Source of the DNA: Flavobacteriales bacterium
Lineage (GTDB): Bacteria; Bacteroidota; Bacteroidia; Flavobacteriales_D; Parvicellaceae
Length of the DNA stretch: 35,270 nt
Reading direction: 5' to 3'
Assembly (NCBI GenBank): GCA_029244805.1
Contig: JAQWQH010000162.1
Location: 1-35,270, forward strand
Shown here: one piece after another, positions 29,523 through 35,270 of the stretch
Layout of the letters: each line of letters starts with the position of its first letter
How positions within the stretch are numbered: position 1 is the first letter of the stretch
Notes under the pieces: generated by a model
What the model was told of the DNA's origin: nothing
Seen by the model: only the letters and a program-made list of their open reading frames with translations
The model's database searches: none
Made by a program: the position numbers and the translations under genes

Positions 29523-30173
29523 TTAATATTGCTTATCATTTAACATTGGAACAAAACTAAAACTTCCATGCTCTGTTTTTATAATCTCTCCATTTTCAGA
29601 TTTCTCGACAAGAACCATAGTTTGGTTAACTCCCTCACCAACAGGAACTACCATTATCCCATTAGGAGCCAATTGATTTATCAGTTCTTTTGGAACGAAC
29701 GGTGCTCCGCATGTTACTATTATTCGATCGAATGGTGCAAAAGCTTCTTTCCCGATATAACCATCTCCAAAAAACAAATTAGCCCTGTAATTCAATTTTG
29801 AAAGATTAGCTTTAGCCGAATGGAACAATTCTCTTTGGCGTTCTATGGAATAAACTTTAGCACCCATCTCTATTAAAACAGCAGTTTGATAACCCGATCC
29901 TGTACCAACCTCCAAGACCTTCATTCCTTTTTTTACTTTCAGTAATGAAGATTGTGTAGCAACTGTATATGGTTGCGATATTGTTTGGCCTGCTCCAATC
30001 GGAAAAGCAACGTCTTTGTAAGCAAAATTATCATGAAATACTTTATCGAAAAATAAATGCCTAGGAACGTTACCGATAGCTTTTAATACATTGGTATTAT
30101 TGATTCCTTTCTTCTCTTGTAACTCTTGAACGAGCAAATTCCTCTTCCCCTGGTCTCTTAGCGTGTCTTTCAT
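29523..30173 (-). CDS. pcm: Protein-L-isoaspartate O-methyltransferase
   Basis: VPRHLFFDKVFHDNFAYKDVAFPIGAGQTISQPYTVA; VLEVGTGSGYQTAVLIEMGAKVYSIER; RIIVTCGAPFVPKELINQL. Confidence 0.95.
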   Translation of the reverse strand: MKDTLRDQGKRNLLVQELQEKKGINNTNVLKAIGNVPRHLFFDKVFHDNFAYKDVAFPIGAGQTISQPYTVATQSSLLKVKKGMKVLEVGTGSGYQTAVLIEMGAKVYSIERQRELFHSAKANLSKLNYRANLFFGDGYIGKEAFAPFDRIIVTCGAPFVPKELINQLAPNGIMVVPVGEGVNQTMVLVEKSENGEIIKTEHGSFSFVPMLNDKQY

Positions 30174-30177
30174 TATT

Positions 30178-30206
30178 CAAAAATAATACGCTAATTCAAA
30201 AAACAA
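30178..30206 (-). promoter_or_regulatory. Predicted promoter for pcm (TTG-N18-TATTTTTG), 4 nt from the ATG
   Basis: Minus strand reads TTG-ttttttgaattagcgtat-TATTTTTG-aata-ATG. Confidence 0.5.
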
Positions 30207-30285
30207 GAATTAAAAGCATTCATTTTATAAAACAAGCGTGTTGATAATTACATTAGTTCTTCTGCATAACAGTTATCATAAGTAT

Positions 30286-30293
30286 TAGTTTTG
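30286..30293 (+). promoter_or_regulatory. Candidate -7 box TAGTTTTG upstream of the Gfo/Idh/MocA gene
   Basis: Exact TAnnTTTG match 19 nt before the ATG; -33 element weak. Confidence 0.3.
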
Positions 30294-30312
30294 GTTCAGA
30301 TAAATAATTATT

Positions 30313-31269
30313 ATGTTAAAAATTGGAGTTATTGGTGCAGGACACTTAGGGAAAATTCATCTCAGAATTCTACAAAGTGCAAATTTTGTGGAGTTAATTG
30401 GTTTTTTTGATCAAAGTGAAGAGGTTCGAAATAAAGTTAAAGAAGAAATGGATATAATACCTTTTGCTTCCGTTGAGAGTTTAATCGAAGCTTGCGACAT
30501 TATAGACATTGTAACACCAACAATAACTCACTTTGATTGCGCCGCTGCTGCTGTGCGTTCATTCAAACACGTGTTTATCGAAAAACCTATCACGAATACG
30601 CTTGAGGAAGCTAAAGCCTTGATTAGTTTATCAGAGGAGGCAAATGTGCAGGTTCAAATTGGACATGTTGAAAGGTTCAATCCTGCATTTATGGCCAGTG
30701 TTAAACATTTACAAAACCCAATGTTTATTGAAACACATCGGTTAGCTCAATTCAATCCAAGAGGAACAGATGTTTCTGTTGTTCTAGATTTAATGATTCA
30801 TGATTTAGATATTGTTTTAAGCGTGGTTGATTCTGAAATTAAATCAATCAGTGCCAGTGGGGTATCCGTCTTAAGTGACACTCCTGATATTGCGAATGCA
30901 AGAATAGAGTTCGACAATGGCTGTGTTGCGAACCTAACTGCTAGTAGAATATCTATGAAAAATATGCGTAAATCTAGATTTTTCCAGCAAGATGCTTATG
31001 TATCTGTAGACTTTTTAGAAAAGAAAAATGAAGTAATTCAAATGCATGATGTTACAAAAGAGGATCCATTCGCAGTAACTATTGATTTGGGTGAAAAAGG
31101 TAAAAAACAAATAGATATTCTTTCAGAAGATATTGAACCAAACAATGCAATAGAAGATGAATTAAGATCCTTTGTGTTTGCTATCGAAAATGAAATAACA
31201 CCTTCAGTTTCAATTTATGCTGGTTACAAGGCTTTAAAAGCTGCCCATGAAATAATGAAAAAATTATAA
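30313..31269 (+). CDS. Gfo/Idh/MocA-family oxidoreductase
   Basis: KIGVIGAGHLGKIHLRILQSA; HVFIEKPITNTLEEAKALI; VQIGHVERFNPAF. Confidence 0.92.
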   Translation: MLKIGVIGAGHLGKIHLRILQSANFVELIGFFDQSEEVRNKVKEEMDIIPFASVESLIEACDIIDIVTPTITHFDCAAAAVRSFKHVFIEKPITNTLEEAKALISLSEEANVQVQIGHVERFNPAFMASVKHLQNPMFIETHRLAQFNPRGTDVSVVLDLMIHDLDIVLSVVDSEIKSISASGVSVLSDTPDIANARIEFDNGCVANLTASRISMKNMRKSRFFQQDAYVSVDFLEKKNEVIQMHDVTKEDPFAVTIDLGEKGKKQIDILSEDIEPNNAIEDELRSFVFAIENEITPSVSIYAGYKALKAAHEIMKKL

Positions 31270-31343
31270 TCCTATATAATCGTTGAACGTTTATAAAAAT
31301 GGTAATTCAATCTATTAATTACTTCTGTAAACAATAATAACGC

Positions 31344-31351
31344 TACTTTTG
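31344..31351 (+). promoter_or_regulatory. Candidate -7 box TACTTTTG upstream of the lipoprotein gene
   Basis: Exact TAnnTTTG match 18 nt before ATG 31370; -33 element weak. Confidence 0.3.
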
Positions 31352-31369
31352 CGTTCAAATTTATTGTAC

Positions 31370-32263
31370 ATGAAGTCAACTGTATTCATACAACTTTTAA
31401 TCCTATTGGGACTTCTAAACAGCTGTCAAATTATTGATAAGCCTGAAGAAATACCTTCATTCATTTATGTAGATAGTTTTTATTTTCAATCATCTACTAA
31501 TCAGGGTTCTAGCAGCAACAAAATTACAGATGTATGGGTTTATGTAGATGATAACTTAGCCGGTATGTGGGAACTTCCTGCTACGATCCCATTGCACTAT
31601 AAAGGAAGCCATAAAGTAAGTTTGTATCCTGGGATTAAAAAAAATGGAGCATCTGGCTTTCGAGTTATTTACCCTTTTTACACTGTGCATGAGGCCAACA
31701 TGGAGCTTATTCAAGATTCAATTATTCCAGTTAATCCATCTATTGAATATAAAAGTGGTCTTAGTATCTGGGTTGAAGACTTCGAAGATCCAGGAATTAA
31801 ATTATTCAATCATTCAACGAGTGACACCTCCATGATTGTTGTATCAAGCCCTCCATACACTGACCTTATTGAAGGAAATGCCGGCGCAATTTTTATGGAT
31901 GCAGACAATTTCTCTTCTGAAATGAGAACAAATGAATTGAACTTTAATAATTTTCCAAAACAATTAGACATTCCAGCATACATAGAGTTTGATTACAAAT
32001 GTAACCACGAATTCTACATTGGATTGCTGCATAAGGACAACTCTGTTCCAAGTTACCAATCGATGCCGCTAGTCACATTTTACCCTACTGATGATGATAA
32101 TGGCATTTCACAATGGAATAAAACATATGTTTATATACCGGATGGAACGAATTTCTTTCCATCCGCAACAGACTTTGACCTCTATATTCAGGCACTGAAT
32201 CCGGATGCTAAAGATGGGATTGAAATCTTCATAGACAATATTAAAGTTATTTACAATCAATAA
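31370..32263 (+). CDS. Hypothetical lipoprotein, possible carbohydrate-binding-like beta-sandwich
   Basis: Lipobox MKSTVFIQLLILLGLLNSC; C-terminal ~150 aa (PAYIEFDYKCNHEFYIGLLHKD...IEIFIDNIKVIY) resembles a beta-sandwich; overlaps the next start (TAATG). Confidence 0.65.
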   Translation: MKSTVFIQLLILLGLLNSCQIIDKPEEIPSFIYVDSFYFQSSTNQGSSSNKITDVWVYVDDNLAGMWELPATIPLHYKGSHKVSLYPGIKKNGASGFRVIYPFYTVHEANMELIQDSIIPVNPSIEYKSGLSIWVEDFEDPGIKLFNHSTSDTSMIVVSSPPYTDLIEGNAGAIFMDADNFSSEMRTNELNFNNFPKQLDIPAYIEFDYKCNHEFYIGLLHKDNSVPSYQSMPLVTFYPTDDDNGISQWNKTYVYIPDGTNFFPSATDFDLYIQALNPDAKDGIEIFIDNIKVIYNQ

Positions 32264-33660
32264 TGAATAGAAAGCTACAGGTAACAAAGTATATCCTTTC
32301 CGACATTTTTATGTCCTTGTTAGCTTGGGTAGCATTTTATTATTTTCGTAAAACAAGCATTGAACAATCTGTATTTACAACTAGTGATAATTTTTATTAT
32401 GGATTAGTAATGGTGCCTACTTATTGGATTATTCTTTATGCATCTATAGGTAGTTACAAAAATATATTCAGAAAATACCGTTTGAAGGAAACCGGACAAA
32501 CTCTAATGATATCTGCTATCGGATGCTTAATCTTGTTTTTTGTTTTACTTCTTGATGATGAAATTAACCAATACAAAGATTACTACAAGTTGTTGATTGC
32601 ACTTTTTGGGTTTCATTTTACCTGCACATTGCTGCCTCGGTTAATCATTACTTCTGCTACCGTGCGAAAAATACATTATGGAAAAATTGGATTCCCTACC
32701 TTGATAGTTGGTGGCAATGAAAATGCACTTGGGATTTATAATGAAATTAAATCGCTTAGAGCAAATCCTGGTTATGACTTTAAGGGTTTCGTAAGCACCA
32801 ATGGCATTGACAGAGTCTTATTAGATACTCCCATTAACTATTTCGGTAAATATGAAAATATCAAGGCCGTCATCAAAGCGGAACAAATTGAAGAGGTAAT
32901 TGTAGCAATCGAATCTTCAGAGCATGAAAACTTGAAACGAATTATAGACGATTTGAGTGACTGTAATGTTTCAATAAAATTAATTCCTGATACATATAAT
33001 ATTCTTACAGGATCCGTTAAAATGACAGCTTTATTTGGAGCCTTATTAATTGAAGTCAACCAAGAAATAATGCCGCAATGGCAAATAACATTAAAACGTT
33101 TGATGGATTTATCTGCCTCAATCATTGCATTAATTCTCTTAAGTCCAATTTTAATTATTTTATCCATCCTAGTAAAGACTTCTTCCAAAGGACCAATAAT
33201 ATTTAAACAAGAAAGAATAGGAATAGATGGGCTACCATTTTATATATATAAATTCAGATCAATGTACTCGGACTCTGAAAAAAATGGACCTCAACTTTCT
33301 AGTTCAAGTGATTCTAGAATAACTCCTATTGGCAGGTTTTTAAGAAAATCTCGATTGGATGAAGTCCCACAGTTTTTCAATGTCCTAAAAGGAGATATGG
33401 CAATAGTAGGACCCCGACCTGAACGACAATTCTACATTGATAAAATAATGGAAGTTGCTCCGCACTATAAACATTTGCAAAAAGTAAAACCAGGAATTAC
33501 TTCTTGGGGACAGGTTAAGTATGGTTACGCTGAAAATGTAGATCAGATGGTTGACCGACTAAAGTACGATGTACTTTACATAGAAAACATGTCGCTTGCA
33601 CTAGATTTCAAAATACTGATTTACACCGTACTAACAGTGTTAAAAGGAGCTGGAAAGTAG
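32263..33660 (+). CDS. Exopolysaccharide polyprenyl glycosylphosphotransferase (WbaP/WcaJ-type initiating sugar transferase)
   Basis: CoA-binding-like middle domain; KRLMDLSASIIALILLSPILIILSILVK...FKQERIGIDGLPFYIYKFRSM...RKSRLDEVPQFFNVLKGDMAIVGPRPE...VKPGITSWGQV. Confidence 0.93.
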   Translation: MNRKLQVTKYILSDIFMSLLAWVAFYYFRKTSIEQSVFTTSDNFYYGLVMVPTYWIILYASIGSYKNIFRKYRLKETGQTLMISAIGCLILFFVLLLDDEINQYKDYYKLLIALFGFHFTCTLLPRLIITSATVRKIHYGKIGFPTLIVGGNENALGIYNEIKSLRANPGYDFKGFVSTNGIDRVLLDTPINYFGKYENIKAVIKAEQIEEVIVAIESSEHENLKRIIDDLSDCNVSIKLIPDTYNILTGSVKMTALFGALLIEVNQEIMPQWQITLKRLMDLSASIIALILLSPILIILSILVKTSSKGPIIFKQERIGIDGLPFYIYKFRSMYSDSEKNGPQLSSSSDSRITPIGRFLRKSRLDEVPQFFNVLKGDMAIVGPRPERQFYIDKIMEVAPHYKHLQKVKPGITSWGQVKYGYAENVDQMVDRLKYDVLYIENMSLALDFKILIYTVLTVLKGAGK

Positions 33661-33769
33661 AAGTTTATTATTCATCTAATTGTATATTAAACGAATTAAT
33701 GTAACCCTAATTATATTTCAATCCTACCAATTCCCTATCTTAGCCAATCTAAAATTTAAATTAATTTTC

Positions 33770-34660
33770 ATGAAAAATATAACAGTCATTGGAGCTGGAA
33801 CAATGGGCAATGGAATTGCGCATGTATTTGCTCAAAATAATTATTCGGTTTCATTAGTTGATGTAGCGCAAGATTCTTTGGATAGAGCTATTACTACTAT
33901 TACAAAAAACCTTGATCGAATGGTTAAAAGAGAAAAAATCTCAGAGGAAGATAAAACTTCTACACTTAATAATATTACTACATACACAAGTATTGAAACA
34001 GGTGTAAAAAATGCAGATCTAGTCGTTGAAGCAGCTACGGAAAATGTGGATTTGAAATTAAAAATATTCAAAGAAATGGATCAATATGCTCCGGAGGATG
34101 CAATTTTATCTACAAACACATCTTCCATTTCTATTACTAAAATTGCGGCTGTAACTTCTCGCCCTGATAAAGTTATTGGAATGCACTTTATGAACCCTGT
34201 TCCGGTAATGAAATTGGTAGAAATAATTAGAGGATACTCTACCTCAGATGATGTAACCAACACTATCATGGAGACTTCTAAAAGCTTAAAAAAGCTTCCT
34301 ACCGAAGTCAATGATTACCCCGGGTTTGTTGCCAATAAAATCTTAATGCCAATGATTAACGAAGCTATCATAACTTTGCATGAAGGAACTGCTGGAGTTG
34401 AAGAAATAGACACTGTCATGAAATTAGGAATGGCTCACCCAATGGGACCATTGCAATTAGCTGACTTTATTGGTTTAGATGTTTGTTTAGCAATTCTTAA
34501 AGTATTGCAAGATGGATATGGAAATTCTAAATACGCACCATGCCCATTACTAGTAAATATGGTTACTGCAGGGAAATTAGGAGTCAAATCTGGTGAAGGT
34601 TTTTATTCTTGGGGACACGGCACCAAAGACCTAATTGTAGCTGGTAATTTTAAAAAATAA
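33770..34660 (+). CDS. 3-hydroxyacyl/3-hydroxybutyryl-CoA dehydrogenase
   Basis: MKNITVIGAGTMGNGIAHVFAQNNYSVSLVDV; GMHFMNPVPVMKLVEIIRG; DYPGFVANKILMPMINEA. Start moved from the track's 33680. Confidence 0.94.
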   Translation: MKNITVIGAGTMGNGIAHVFAQNNYSVSLVDVAQDSLDRAITTITKNLDRMVKREKISEEDKTSTLNNITTYTSIETGVKNADLVVEAATENVDLKLKIFKEMDQYAPEDAILSTNTSSISITKIAAVTSRPDKVIGMHFMNPVPVMKLVEIIRGYSTSDDVTNTIMETSKSLKKLPTEVNDYPGFVANKILMPMINEAIITLHEGTAGVEEIDTVMKLGMAHPMGPLQLADFIGLDVCLAILKVLQDGYGNSKYAPCPLLVNMVTAGKLGVKSGEGFYSWGHGTKDLIVAGNFKK

Positions 34661-34740
34661 AATTCTATAAATTTTTTAAAGCCCTGCTTCAATAACTTGT
34701 TGTGGGGTTTTATGTTTTATAGAGATAATCTAATATTGTT

Positions 34741-35270
34741 ATGAATTTTAAAAGCACAAATACTTACATTGCCTCTGACGGATTAAAAATTGCGGTTAAC
34801 GCTTCCATAGCTTTACAAAAGCCCCTAATTGTTAAAGGAGAACCCGGAACAGGAAAAACTTTATTAGCAGAAGAAATAGCCGAATCGTTAGATAAAAAGT
34901 TAATTTCTTGGAATGTAAAATCTACCACAACTGCCCAACAAGGTTTATACGAATATGATGCTGTTTCTAGATTACGAGATTCTCAATTAGGCGATGAAAA
35001 AGTAAATGACATCAAAAACTATATCGTTAAAGGTAAACTTTGGAAAGCATTCGAAAGTGAGGAGCAAGTAATCTTGTTAATTGATGAGATAGATAAAGCT
35101 GACATTGAGTTTCCGAATGATTTATTGCAAGAATTGGATAAAATGGAATTCTATTGTTATGAACTAAAAAAGACAATAAAAGCGAAAGTACGCCCAATAA
35201 TAATTATTACATCAAACAATGAAAAAGAACTACCGGATGCGTTTTTAAGAAGATGTTTGTTTCATTATAT
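34741..35270 (+). CDS. MoxR-like AAA+ ATPase, truncated by window end
   Basis: Not in the ORF track (runs off the right edge). MNFKSTNTYIASDGLKIAVNASIALQKPLIVKGEPGTGKTLLAEEIAESL (Walker A), VILLIDEIDKADIEFPNDLLQELDKMEF (Walker B), IIITSNNEKELPDAFLRRCLFHY. Confidence 0.88.
   Translation, partial: MNFKSTNTYIASDGLKIAVNASIALQKPLIVKGEPGTGKTLLAEEIAESLDKKLISWNVKSTTTAQQGLYEYDAVSRLRDSQLGDEKVNDIKNYIVKGKLWKAFESEEQVILLIDEIDKADIEFPNDLLQELDKMEFYCYELKKTIKAKVRPIIIITSNNEKELPDAFLRRCLFHY

Noticed and set aside
30569-30580. AAACACGTGTTT palindrome as a parS-like site
   Set aside because: Shares only the CACGTG core with consensus TGTTTCACGTGAAACA and lies inside the Gfo/Idh/MocA coding region. I did not recognise a canonical parS anywhere in the window.
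34679-34714. AAAGCCC...GGGGTTTT as an intrinsic terminator after the 3-hydroxyacyl-CoA dehydrogenase gene
   Set aside because: Stem has a G-G mismatch and a long loop; too weak to call without RNA data.
1-35270. Possible defence system, prophage, integron or mobile island
   Set aside because: No transposase, integrase, restriction, toxin-antitoxin, CRISPR or phage proteins recognised; gene content is mostly housekeeping. The MoxR ATPase at the right edge is truncated and its partners lie outside the window.

Overview
This AT-rich window looks like core chromosome of a Bacteroidota (Flavobacteriia-like) organism; the taxon is inferred from gene content and gene order. I support about 36 protein-coding loci. 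They include bamA-like (truncated at the left edge), topB, a LysM/periplasmic-binding fusion, guaA, miaA, an MFS transporter, a GNAT, fsa/tal, tsaC-like, a stand-alone GATase1, a fused SpmA/SpmB-type nucleoside-recognition protein, coaE, yajC, a DUF1573 protein, nusB, a Leu/Glu-type dehydrogenase and an MsbA-like ABC exporter. Further right are a PUR/DUF3276-family gene, an FMN reductase, parA, parB, a DUF5683-like protein, an Lpd-like flavoprotein, a DUF445 protein, smpB, a twin-rhodanese sulfurtransferase, pcm, a Gfo/Idh/MocA oxidoreductase, a polyprenyl sugar-phosphate transferase, a 3-hydroxyacyl-CoA dehydrogenase and a MoxR-like AAA+ ATPase (truncated at the right edge). I found no tRNA, rRNA, CRISPR array, transposon or phage module, and no clear defence system. 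The most notable observations are: (1) the PUR/DUF3276 gene is split by one extra T at a TTT-TTT-TGA site that resembles the prfB +1 frameshift site, and could be either an indel error or recoding; (2) an Lpd-like oxidoreductase lacks both redox-active cysteines but has a C-terminal CxxC...C tail; (3) guaA and pcm both have a TTG-N18-TAnnTTTG promoter exactly 4 nt before the ATG, which suggests leaderless mRNAs; (4) a perfect 12-bp inverted repeat lies in an intergenic region.
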